NCBI GenBank assembly: GCA_020846935.1
Contig: JADLCY010000015.1
Coordinates: 62,001-126,000, forward strand
Direction: 5' to 3'
Source of the DNA: Gemmatimonadaceae bacterium
GTDB taxonomy: Bacteria; Gemmatimonadota; Gemmatimonadetes; Gemmatimonadales; Gemmatimonadaceae
Length of the DNA: 64,000 nucleotides
The position numbers and the translations under genes are program-made. The notes under the pieces are model-generated. The model was not told the DNA's origin. It did no database searches and was given only the letters and a program-made list of their open reading frames with translations. The number at the start of each line of letters is the position of its first letter. The stretch's first letter is position 1. Positions 1 to 7,858 of the stretch are shown here, piece after piece.

Positions 1-1828
1 AGGCGGTGAGCGTATCGAAGTGCGAAGCGTCCATCAGCGACACCTTGGCCCACGGGACCAGCTGCGGCGGCGTGACATCGCGCCAGGTGCGACCGCCGTT
101 GAAGGTCACGTGGATGAGGCCATCGTCGCTTCCCGCCCAGAGGATGTTCTCCCTGAGGTAGCTCGGGGCGATGGTATAGACCACGCCGGGGTGACGGGCG
201 CGCGCCGAACGCTCGTTGGCGTATTTGCCGACGCTGGCCGGGACCACGGAATCCTTGCGCGTGAGGTCCGGCGAGATCTCTCGCCAGCTGTTCGCGCCGT
301 CGATCGTCTCCCAGATGGTATTGGCGCCGAAGTACAACTTGCGCGGGTTGACCGGGGAAAAGAGGATCGGCGCCGTGCGCAACATTCGATAGTTGGGGTC
401 ACGGAACGGCTTTGGCGACACATTCTGCGTTTGACCGGTGCGGTAGTCGAATCGCGTGACCTTGCCGCCGTACATGATGTTCGGGTCCAGCGGGTCCGGA
501 GCTACGTAGCCGTACTCCTCCACGCCAACGGGCCGCCACTCACGGAAGGTGATCTGCCCGTCGTTCCCGCGGCTTTGGACGCACGCCGAGCCCGACTCCT
601 GCTGGCCCCCGCAGACGCGGTAGGGCCACGAGTTGTCGGCCGTGACGTGATAGAACTGTGCGGTCGGTTGGTTGTACCAGCTGCTCCACGTCTTTCCGCC
701 GTTGACCGTCACGATCGCGCCCTGGTCGGCGGCGATCAGCATCACGTCAGGCGTGTCCGGGTTGATCCAGATGCGATGGTAGTCGTCGCCGCCGGGGGCG
801 CCGCGGATCATCTCCCAGGTCACGCCCGCGTCGGTCGACTTCCACGTGACGATGCTGCCCGAGAACACGATGTCCGGATTCTTTGGGTGGACCTTCACCT
901 CGGCGAAGTCAGAACCGCGGTTGTGCACCCGCGCATCGGTCGACGTCTTGTTCCACGAGGCGCCGGCGTCGTCAGAGCGATAGATGCCGCTCTTCTGCCC
1001 GGCGTCGACGGTTACGAACAGGCGTGAGGGGCGACTTGGAGCGACCGCGATGCCGATGCGCCCGAGCCCATCGGCTTCGAACGTCGGCAGGCCATTCATG
1101 ATGCGTTGCCAGGTTTCGCCGCCGTCGGTGCTCTTGAAGAGGCCGGTGCCACTGCCCTGCCAGACGCCGTTCTCCCACGGACCCTGTCGCGCTTCCCACA
1201 GGGCGGCGTAGAGCGTGTTGGGATCGTCCGGCGCCATGACGACATCGATGGCGCCGGTATTCTCGTCTTTGCCGAGGACCTTGCGGAAGGTTCGGCCGCC
1301 ATCGAGGGAGCGGTACAGCCCGCGTTCTTCGTTGGGACCGTACGGGTGACCAAGCACGGCGACGAAGAGACGATCTGGATTGCGCGGGTCGACGACGATT
1401 TGCGGAATCTGTTGCCCGTCGCGCAGGCCGAGGTGCTGCCAGGTGGCGCCGTTGTCGACGCTCTTGTAGATGCCGTTGCCGGTGGAGAGGTCGGGGCGCT
1501 GCAGTCCCTCACCGGATCCGACATAGATGATGTCGGGATTGGATGGCGCCACTGCGATCGCGCCGACCGACCCCGTGGACTGGCCGTCGAAGATGGGATC
1601 CCAGGTGCGGCCGTAGTCCGTGGAGCGCCAGACGCCGCCATTGACCGCGGCAAAGTAGAACGTGTTGGGGCGCTGGGGCACGCCGGTCGCCGCCTTGATG
1701 CGACCGCCGCGGAACGGGCCGATGTGGCGCCAGCGCAGTTCGGCGAACGGCGAGGAGGCACCCTGGGCGGCCGCGTCCAGGGAGACGAGGCTGACGGCGA
1801 GAAGGACGAAGGCAACGCGACGCAGCAT
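1..1828 (-). CDS. Secreted BNR/sortilin-like (WD40/YVTN/BNR-type) repeat protein, 3' end outside window
   Basis: The minus-strand frame opens at an ATG at 1828 and runs off the left edge, giving about 608 N-terminal residues. It begins with a signal peptide (MLRRVAFVLLAVSLVSLDAAAQ), then LRWRHIGPFRGGR. Repeated blades of the type GGVWRSTDYGRTW, YKSVDNGATW, LFKSTDGGETW and YRSDDAGASW carry the BNR/Asp-box motif S-x-D-x-G-x-x-W. The last visible stretch includes TFNGGRTW and MDASHFD, typical of the long (about 1000-residue) secreted VPS10/sortilin-like repeat proteins common in Gemmatimonadota and Bacteroidota. These are predicted beta-propellers outside the cytoplasm; their substrate is unknown. 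A long open frame on the opposite strand here is a high-GC shadow. Confidence 0.88.
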   Translation of the reverse strand, partial: MLRRVAFVLLAVSLVSLDAAAQGASSPFAELRWRHIGPFRGGRIKAATGVPQRPNTFYFAAVNGGVWRSTDYGRTWDPIFDGQSTGSVGAIAVAPSNPDIIYVGSGEGLQRPDLSTGNGIYKSVDNGATWQHLGLRDGQQIPQIVVDPRNPDRLFVAVLGHPYGPNEERGLYRSLDGGRTFRKVLGKDENTGAIDVVMAPDDPNTLYAALWEARQGPWENGVWQGSGTGLFKSTDGGETWQRIMNGLPTFEADGLGRIGIAVAPSRPSRLFVTVDAGQKSGIYRSDDAGASWNKTSTDARVHNRGSDFAEVKVHPKNPDIVFSGSIVTWKSTDAGVTWEMIRGAPGGDDYHRIWINPDTPDVMLIAADQGAIVTVNGGKTWSSWYNQPTAQFYHVTADNSWPYRVCGGQQESGSACVQSRGNDGQITFREWRPVGVEEYGYVAPDPLDPNIMYGGKVTRFDYRTGQTQNVSPKPFRDPNYRMLRTAPILFSPVNPRKLYFGANTIWETIDGANSWREISPDLTRKDSVVPASVGKYANERSARARHPGVVYTIAPSYLRENILWAGSDDGLIHVTFNGGRTWRDVTPPQLVPWAKVSLMDASHFDTLTA

Positions 1829-2037
1829 GATCGTGAGGGAGGAGGCCTCCGGAATATGCAGCCGGTCGCGCGCCAGCGGCATTTCAGGATTCCCTCAGGG
1901 GCGATCCACGGTTCCGCCTATGGTCAGGAGGCGGATCTGACCACGGTGAGCGCCTCGCGGCGCGTGTCTGGCCCGGGGTCGAGCGCGGCCCATGGATTCA
2001 TGCGTGTGCGGCCATCCGCGAGGCCCACGCAGTGGCC

Positions 2038-2140
2038 AGGCGCAGCCGCCCGCGTGGCAGCGGGGCGCACGCGACTGGTAGCGGGGCGCAGGCGCCCGCG
2101 TGGTAGCGGGGCACAGCCGCACGCGACGGCGCACACGACG
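2038..2140. repeat. Degenerate GTGGYAGCGGGGCRCA repeats in the gap between two genes
   Basis: The gap 1829-2146 has no convincing gene. Its right half carries three imperfect copies of GTGGYAGCGGGGCRCA spaced about 21-25 bases, ending next to the permease stop codon in a CGCCTAACG word. This resembles the other locus-specific gene-end repeats in the window. No function is evident. Confidence 0.5.
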
Positions 2141-2146
2141 GCGCGC

Positions 2147-4585
2147 CTAACGCGCGCGAATCGCGACGGCCGGATCGATGCTCGCGGCGCGCAACGCCGG
2201 CAGCCAGCACGCCGCGACGCCCACCGCCAGCATCGTCAGCGCCACACTCCCCAGGGTGATCGGATCGTTCGGCGTCACGCCGAACAACAGGCCGCGGATC
2301 AGCCGCGTCGTGAAGATCGCGCCAATCACGCCGATGACGAGCCCGGCGCCGAGCAGGACGCCACCCTCCTGCAGCACCATCCGCTGCACGCGCCCCCTGT
2401 CCGCGCCAAGGCTCATCCGAATGCCGATCTCGTTGGTACGCGCACTGACCGAGAACGCAAGGACGCCGGCGATTCCGACCGCAGCGATGATCACGGCCAG
2501 CGCGCCGAACGACGACACCAGCGTGGCGTTGAGGCGACGCGGGGCCACACTGCGTTCGTTCAGCTGCGAGATCGACAGGACATTCTCGATCGGGTCGTTC
2601 GGCACGATCTTGCGGACGATGCTGGTCGCCGTGGCCGCCAGCATGGCCGGATCCTGCTCGGCCCGAAGGACCATCGTGCCGCTGAACGCCGGCTCCTGCT
2701 CGAACGGCTGAAACACCGTCGCGGCAGGCGCGGCGTCGAGACCACCGTCCTTCGTGTCACCCACCACGCCGACCACGGTCCGCCAATCACCGCTGATGCC
2801 GATGAAGCGCAACACATCACCGGTCCACGCAACGCGCTGACCGACTGCGTCGCGCCCGGGGAACAGCAGATCGGCCAGCGTCTTGTTGATGATCACGACG
2901 AGCCCCGATCCCTTACGGTCGGTGCTCTGGAACTCGCGGCCGCTGAGCAGCGGGATGCCCGAGGCCCTGAAGTAGTCTGTGCCCGCGGTACGGAAATCAG
3001 CCCGCGGCACGGCCTCGCCCGCGGCGAGTGTGTGCCCTTCCCCCTTCACATCGAGCAGGATGCCCGCGGTACGCAGCGGACCGACCGAACCCATCGCCAC
3101 CTTGCTGACGCCCGGAATGGTCGAGAGCTCCTGCTGCATGCGCGAGTACAGCTGCTTGATGTCGTCATCGGACCGGGCACCGCCGAAGAGCGGGACGTCG
3201 AGCGTGAGCACCTTCTCGGTCGTGAGACCGGTTTTCACTTCGGACAGCTCCAGCATGCTGCGCGTCAGCAGGCCCGCGCCCGCGAGCAGCACGACCGACA
3301 CGGCCACCTGCGCCACCACGAGTACGCGCTGCAGACGCTGGCGACGGCCGTCACCACTGGAGCGGTTGGTGCCCGCCGCGATGAGTCCACCGAGCTTCCC
3401 CTCCCGGGCCAGCCGCGGCGCGTAGGCAAGCAGCACGGCGACGACGAGGGTGAGGGTCAGGGTGAACGCCAGCACCATGCCATCCACCCGAATCTCGTTG
3501 GCACGCGGCGAATAGCGCTCGGCGAATGCAATGAGCAGCTTCACTCCCCCGGCGGCGAGCAGCAGCCCGAGCAGCGCGCCGCCCACGGCCAACACGAGGT
3601 TCTCCACCAACAGCAGTTTGCGGAGCCTCGCCGCGCCAGAGCCCAGGGCGGCGCGCACCACCAGCTCATGTTCGCGGCGCACGCTGCGCATGAGCGTGAG
3701 GTTCGCCACGTTGGCCGCGGAGATGATCATGACGAAGGCGGCAGCGCCCATGAGCAGGTAGAGCGTCAGCCGCGCGCGCTCTCCCAGCACCTCCTGGAAG
3801 GGCGACACCGTCACCCGATAGTTGGAGTTCGGGTCGTAGTCCTGGGTGAACTCCGCCTGCACGCGCTTGCGGATCGTCGCCGCCTCGGTCCTGGCCTGCT
3901 CGATGGTCGCGCCCGGCGCGAGGCGCGCGATCATGTCGGTCATGCGGTGGCTGCGGCCATGCACCATCATCGCGCTCGTGTGGTGCTCGCTGATCACCAT
4001 GTTCATGATCGCGTCCATCCGCTCGGGGAACGTGGGGGCGGGCTGAAGCACTCCCACCACTTCCACCGCACGATTGTCCACGCGGATGGTCTTCCCGACG
4101 ATGCCGCTGTCGCCGCCAAAGCGCCGCAGCCAGTAGTCGTGCGTCAGGACGATCACCGGCGGGACGCCCGTGCCGTCGTCACCGTCGTTGAGGGGCCGAC
4201 CCAGGATCGGCGAGAGCCCCATGACGGAGAAGTAGTTGCCGGTCACGAGTCCCACCTGCATACGTACCGCATCGCGTTCCCCCTGCAGCGTGAGCTGTAC
4301 GCCCGAATACTCGGCGATGCCCTGGAGCGACTTGGCGTTATCTCGGAAGTCGAGGATCTCGGGGACGGAGAACCGGATGTTTTCGCCGCCAGGTCCGCTC
4401 ACCGATTGGCGGAGGTACACGAGCCGATCGCCATCGCGGTGCGGCAGCGGCCGCAGCAACACGCCGCGGACCACGCTGAAGATGGCCGTATTGGCGCCGA
4501 TGCCGAGGCCGAGCGTGAGCACCACGGCCATGGCGAACCCGCGGGCGCGGGACAGGCTGCGGAGTGCGTAGCGGAGATCGAACAT
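2147..4585 (-). CDS. ABC transporter permease, FtsX/MacB type (acidobacterial ADOP family)
   Basis: An 812-residue inner-membrane protein of the duplicated MacB_PCD-FtsX layout. The N-terminus MFDLRYALRSLSRARGF leads into a first membrane segment with GIGANTAIFSVVRGVLLRPLP, a hallmark of ADOP permeases. A periplasmic MacB-like domain follows, then a three-helix FtsX block near residues 310-430, a second periplasmic domain, and a final FtsX block with the SVSARTNEIGIRMSLGA signature. These proteins lack their own ATPase; the substrate is unknown. I chose the ATG at 4585 because it aligns with the family N-terminus. In-frame starts at 4642 and 4690 would add 19 or 35 residues of unlikely sequence. 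The stop codon TAG lies inside a GTTAGGC word. Confidence 0.88.
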   Translation of the reverse strand: MFDLRYALRSLSRARGFAMAVVLTLGLGIGANTAIFSVVRGVLLRPLPHRDGDRLVYLRQSVSGPGGENIRFSVPEILDFRDNAKSLQGIAEYSGVQLTLQGERDAVRMQVGLVTGNYFSVMGLSPILGRPLNDGDDGTGVPPVIVLTHDYWLRRFGGDSGIVGKTIRVDNRAVEVVGVLQPAPTFPERMDAIMNMVISEHHTSAMMVHGRSHRMTDMIARLAPGATIEQARTEAATIRKRVQAEFTQDYDPNSNYRVTVSPFQEVLGERARLTLYLLMGAAAFVMIISAANVANLTLMRSVRREHELVVRAALGSGAARLRKLLLVENLVLAVGGALLGLLLAAGGVKLLIAFAERYSPRANEIRVDGMVLAFTLTLTLVVAVLLAYAPRLAREGKLGGLIAAGTNRSSGDGRRQRLQRVLVVAQVAVSVVLLAGAGLLTRSMLELSEVKTGLTTEKVLTLDVPLFGGARSDDDIKQLYSRMQQELSTIPGVSKVAMGSVGPLRTAGILLDVKGEGHTLAAGEAVPRADFRTAGTDYFRASGIPLLSGREFQSTDRKGSGLVVIINKTLADLLFPGRDAVGQRVAWTGDVLRFIGISGDWRTVVGVVGDTKDGGLDAAPAATVFQPFEQEPAFSGTMVLRAEQDPAMLAATATSIVRKIVPNDPIENVLSISQLNERSVAPRRLNATLVSSFGALAVIIAAVGIAGVLAFSVSARTNEIGIRMSLGADRGRVQRMVLQEGGVLLGAGLVIGVIGAIFTTRLIRGLLFGVTPNDPITLGSVALTMLAVGVAACWLPALRAASIDPAVAIRAR

Positions 4586-4732
4586 TGGGGGTCCGTGGTG
4601 GGTGCCACTGATACGTCGTTTCCGCAGGTCCCGTTTCGACATCGCGGGCGAGTCGACCTGAGCCGTTGGAGCCGCGCGCCAGATGGGCACACCGGGCGCC
4701 GTGGGAATCGGACCCGGGACCGGAGTTCGGAG

Positions 4733-4794
4733 CCCGAGACCGGAACCCGAGACCGGAACCCGAGACGCTGGACCGGAGACCGGAGACCGGAGAC
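4733..4794. repeat. Simple tandem repeats upstream of the permease gene
   Basis: Two full 13-base copies of CCCGAGACCGGAA plus a partial third are followed by 7-base CGGAGAC units. They lie between the permease start and the palindromic site at 4917. The interval 4586-5131 contains no supported gene; besides these repeats it holds the promoter/operator and a C10 tract at 5057-5066. Confidence 0.55.
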
Positions 4795-4906
4795 CGAGAA
4801 TGGAAATCGGGAACTCGAACAGCGGGGGCGCGAGCGTGACCGGGGAGAGGGTGCAGACGCCGCGTCTATCTCCCGTTGGGGCCTCGCAGCGGCACTCTAC
4901 CGCCCT

Positions 4907-4938
4907 TTGACACTAAGGTCAATATCTAAGTATTGACC
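4907..4938 (+). promoter_or_regulatory. Promoter-like element with perfect palindrome (possible operator)
   Basis: GGTCAATA (4917-4924) and TATTGACC (4931-4938) form perfect 8-base arms around TCTAAG. This AT-rich patch stands out in GC-rich surroundings. A TTGACA at 4907-4912 sits 18 bases before TATTGA at 4931-4936, so a plus-strand promoter toward the exonuclease gene would overlap the palindrome. The site could equally control the permease on the other strand. Permeases of this family are often controlled by PadR-type repressors, but no padR gene is visible here and the assignment is inference. Confidence 0.45.
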
Positions 4939-5131
4939 GTTGGAGCGCCTTCACTCCGGGAGCGGAGGAGACGAGCTACCGCGCAGTCCAACAGTTGATG
5001 TTGGCGTCTTCCGTCCGGGACGGGGATCGCACACTACCTTCCCCCTGTGATTGCCGCCCCCCCCCCGCGCTGGTGTTCTGCGCCCGGGTCGCGAAATGCC
5101 TGGCTCCGGCGCCCCTTCCGCACTCGTTGCA

Positions 5132-5953
5132 ATGCTCGTTCACCTGGTCGACGGCACGTACGAGCTCTTCCGGCTCTTCTACGGGCTCAGGAAGGGGAAC
5201 GAGTTTGACGGCTCGATGGCCGCGGCGGCGGGAGTGCTGCGCACCGTCACGAAGATGCTCGAAGACGGCGCCACCCACCTTGGGGTCGCGACGGACCACG
5301 TGATCGAGTCGTTTCGGAACGACCTGTGGCCAGGCTACAAGACCGGCGACGGCATCGATCCGGCGCTCTTTGCGCAGTTCCACCCGCTCGAAGACGCCCT
5401 GAGCGCGATGGGCGTCCTGACATGGCCCATGGTGGAGTTCGAGGCCGACGACGCGCTCGCGGCCGCGGCCCATCGCGCGGCCCTCGACGCTCGCGTCACG
5501 CGCACGTGCATCTGGACCCCGGACAAGGATCTCGCGCAGTGCGTGCTTGGGGATCGCGTCGTGCAAGTGGACCGGCGGAGCGGCGCCATTCGGACGGCCG
5601 ACGGTGTGCGCGAGAAGTTCGGCGTCGACCCGCTGCGCATTCCCGACTACCTCGCGCTGGTTGGCGACTCCGCCGACGGCTACCCCGGGATTGCCGGGAT
5701 CGGCGCCAGGACCGCGGCGCGGCTCATCGCAAGGCATGGCCCGATCGAGGAGTTTCCCGACGACGTCCTCGGCGCTCAGCGGGGAGCGGCCCTGCTCTTC
5801 AAGCGCCTCGCCACGCTGCGCACCGACGTGCCGGTGTTCGATGACGTGGAGGCCATGCGCTGGCGCGGCCCCTCCGCGGACTTCCCCGCCATCGCACGTG
5901 CGTTCGGCAGCGAAGGCCTCATCGGGCGGGTCGACGCCCTCGCGATGCGTTAG
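5132..5953 (+). CDS. 5'-3' exonuclease / flap endonuclease-like protein
   Basis: A 273-residue stand-alone 5'-3' exonuclease domain like the N-terminal domain of DNA polymerase I. MLVHLVDGTYELFRLFYG holds the first metal-binding Asp. EFEADDALAAAA gives the acidic cluster, TPDKDLAQCV the next Asp pair, and DYLALVGDSADGYPGIAGIGARTAARLI the helix-hairpin-helix motif with its acidic residues. It would cleave flap or RNA-DNA junction substrates in the cytoplasm. I start at the ATG at 5132, where homology begins; upstream in-frame starts at 5051 and 5096 give Pro/Arg/Gly-rich sequence after a C10 tract. The stop TAG overlaps the stop TAA of the convergent sigma-factor gene within one GTTAGGC word. 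Confidence 0.88.
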   Translation: MLVHLVDGTYELFRLFYGLRKGNEFDGSMAAAAGVLRTVTKMLEDGATHLGVATDHVIESFRNDLWPGYKTGDGIDPALFAQFHPLEDALSAMGVLTWPMVEFEADDALAAAAHRAALDARVTRTCIWTPDKDLAQCVLGDRVVQVDRRSGAIRTADGVREKFGVDPLRIPDYLALVGDSADGYPGIAGIGARTAARLIARHGPIEEFPDDVLGAQRGAALLFKRLATLRTDVPVFDDVEAMRWRGPSADFPAIARAFGSEGLIGRVDALAMR

Positions 5954-7218
5954 GCTCCGCCGGTGAGGGCGGCCACGCGATCGAGCAGCAGACGTCGCTC
6001 ACGTTCGTTGCGGGCGAGCGAGGCGGCACGCGAGAACTCACCACGGGCTTCGTCGCGACGGCCCAGCTTGAGCAGCAGGTCACCTCGAACGCTGGGCAGC
6101 AGGTGATACCTCGCGAGCGACGGCTCCGCGAGCAGCGCATCGATGATCTCCAGCCCCGCCGCAGGCCCGAACGCCATCGAGACCGCAACAGCACGATTGA
6201 GTTCCACGATGGGTGAGGGCTGCAGCTGCGAGAGCGCGTCATACAGCGCCGTGATCCGGGCCCAGTCCGTGTCGGCGGGAGCGAGCGCGCGGGCATGACA
6301 GGCGGCGATGGCCGCCTGCAAGGCATACGGCCCAAGTGCGCCACCCAGCTTCTCGGCGCGATCGAGGGCCGTCAGACCACGCGTGATGAGCACGCGGTCC
6401 CACTTCGCCCGATCCTGGTCGAGGAGCAGCACCGGATCGCCGCCTGGGCCCACGCGCGCCCGAATGCGCGACGCCTGGATCTCCATGAGCGAGACGAGGC
6501 CGTGGACCTCCGGCTCCGCGGGCATCAGCTCCGCCAGGATGCGTCCCAGCCGCAGCGCATCTTCACACAGCGCCGGCCGCATCCAGTCGTCGCCGGCAGT
6601 CGCGGCGTAGCCCTCATTGAAGATCAGGTAGATCACGCCAAGCACCGCAGCGGTGCGCTCCAGCATCTCGTGCCCGCGCGGCACCTCGAACGGCACGCGC
6701 GCTTCGGATAAGGTGCGCTTGGCGCGCACGATGCGCTGGGCCACGGTGGACTCCGGGACGAGAAACGCGCGTGCGATCTCGTCGGTCGTGAGGCCTCCAA
6801 GCAGGCGCAGGGTCAGAGCGACACGCGCGTCAGGCGACAACACCGGGTGGCACGCCACGAACACGAGGCGCAGGAGGTCGTCACCCACGTGATCGTCGAG
6901 TGCATCGTCAAGCTTCCGCACCACATCGTCCTGGTTCGCATCGAGGTCGCGACCCAGCTCTTCGTGCTTGCGCTCGTGTCGTTGCCCGCGACGCAGGTGG
7001 TCGATCGCGCGATGCTTCGCGCTCGCCATGAGCCAGGCGCCCGGGTTGCGGGGAACGCCCGACTCCGGCCACTGATCGAGCGCGGCAAGCAACGCGTCCT
7101 GAGCGAGATCCTCGGCCACGCCGACATCGCGGACGATGCGGGCGAGCCCGGCGATCAGCCGGGCCGATTCCATGCGCCAGACCGCCTCGATGGTGCGATG
7201 GACCTCGGATCCTTCCAC
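5950..7218 (-). CDS. ECF sigma factor, ECF42-like with C-terminal TPR-like extension (DUF6596 type)
   Basis: A 422-residue sigma factor, much longer than ordinary ECF proteins. Region 2 is near residues 15-85 (RDVGVAEDLAQDALLAAL, then AWLMASAKHRAIDHLRR). Region 4 follows near 120-175 (LRLLGGLTTDEIARAF, STVAQRIVRAKRTL). The remaining 240 residues form the helical, TPR-like extension of ECF42 factors (GYAATAGDDWMRPALCEDALRLGR, AAIAACHARA). ECF42 members lack an anti-sigma factor and work with a DGPF/YciI protein encoded beside them, exactly as here: the DGPF stop lies 3 bases upstream of this GTG start. Homologues act in stress responses, but the signal is unknown. The C-terminus overlaps the exonuclease gene by 4 bases, tail to tail. 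Confidence 0.9.
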   Translation of the reverse strand: MEGSEVHRTIEAVWRMESARLIAGLARIVRDVGVAEDLAQDALLAALDQWPESGVPRNPGAWLMASAKHRAIDHLRRGQRHERKHEELGRDLDANQDDVVRKLDDALDDHVGDDLLRLVFVACHPVLSPDARVALTLRLLGGLTTDEIARAFLVPESTVAQRIVRAKRTLSEARVPFEVPRGHEMLERTAAVLGVIYLIFNEGYAATAGDDWMRPALCEDALRLGRILAELMPAEPEVHGLVSLMEIQASRIRARVGPGGDPVLLLDQDRAKWDRVLITRGLTALDRAEKLGGALGPYALQAAIAACHARALAPADTDWARITALYDALSQLQPSPIVELNRAVAVSMAFGPAAGLEIIDALLAEPSLARYHLLPSVRGDLLLKLGRRDEARGEFSRAASLARNERERRLLLDRVAALTGGA

Positions 7219-7221
7219 GCG

Positions 7222-7599
7222 TCAGGTCACCGCGTCCGACGAATCGTGGACCTGTCGCAGTTCGACCTCATGGTCCTCGTGGTCCGGATTGGGAATGCGC
7301 TTCGCCCACTCGATCGCCTCGGCCTTCGACTTCACCTGAATGATCCAGTAACCGGCAATGATCTCCTTCGCCTCGGTGAACGGACCATCGGTCACGGAGA
7401 TGCGACCGTCACCGTGGAATCGCACCTTGCCTCCACGCGCGGAGGTGTGCAATCCCTCGCCGGCGAGGAGCGCGCCAGCCTGTACCAACTCCGTATTGTA
7501 GCGAGACATCTCGGTGTGGATCGCCTCGTTCATCGGTACGCCGGCATCGATTCGGGCCTCGAAATCAGGAGTGCTCTTGAGGATCATCATGAATCGCAT
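7222..7599 (-). CDS. DGPF/YciI-family protein, partner of ECF42 sigma factor
   Basis: A 125-residue protein beginning MRFMMILKSTPDFEARIDAG with the central VTDGPFTEAKEIIAGYWIIQVKSKAEAIEWAKR. The DGPF tetrad names the family: YCII-related, ferredoxin-like small proteins consistently encoded next to ECF42 sigma genes. The start at 7599 has a GTGAGGCG ribosome site at a proper distance; the frame is open further upstream but without family sequence. It is the first gene of a two-gene operon whose candidate ECF42-type promoter lies about 67 bases upstream. Its biochemical role is not known. Confidence 0.9.
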   Translation of the reverse strand: MRFMMILKSTPDFEARIDAGVPMNEAIHTEMSRYNTELVQAGALLAGEGLHTSARGGKVRFHGDGRISVTDGPFTEAKEIIAGYWIIQVKSKAEAIEWAKRIPNPDHEDHEVELRQVHDSSDAVT

Positions 7600-7665
7600 G
7601 GGACGCCTCACTCGCATTGAATGTTTGACGGGCGACCCGTGAACCGTGTCGCCCTCTGCCTTGGC

Positions 7666-7692
7666 GTCGAACACCTGCGGCTGGAATCGACA
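7666..7692 (-). promoter_or_regulatory. Candidate ECF42-dependent promoter (TGTCGA-N17-CGAC)
   Basis: Read on the minus strand, TGTCGA (7692-7687) is followed after exactly 17 bases by CGAC (7669-7666). As I recall it, the motif described for ECF42 factors is TGTCGA at -35 and CGA/TC at -10. The site faces the DGPF-sigma operon, which fits the autoregulation reported for this group. The pattern is read directly; the functional claim rests on the family. Confidence 0.55.
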
Positions 7693-7723
7693 CGTCCGAA
7701 CAACTCGGCAGGGCGAAGCCGAA

Positions 7724-7752
7724 CGTCCAACGTGGCGCCGACGCGTTGGACG
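7724..7752. promoter_or_regulatory. Inverted repeat with 9-base perfect arms between symporter and DGPF genes
   Basis: CGTCCAACG (7724-7732) and CGTTGGACG (7744-7752) are perfect complements around an 11-base loop. It lies 107 bases past the symporter stop and upstream of the ECF42-type promoter. It could be a terminator-like hairpin for the symporter transcript (no T-run) or an operator. Confidence 0.4.
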
Positions 7753-7858
7753 CCGTTGGGAGCCCGTCGGCGTGCTTGCATGTGATCTGGAGAAGGTGAT
7801 GCGACGCGCGGCGGCTGTTTGCGTGGACGCAGTGCACCTGACATGGCGTACGCGTGTC

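Noticed and set aside
1106-4936. Very long plus-strand open frame (1276 codons) opposite the BNR and permease genes
   Set aside because: Composition is Arg/His/Asp-rich without domains; the minus strand carries clear family sequences. It is a high-GC shadow.
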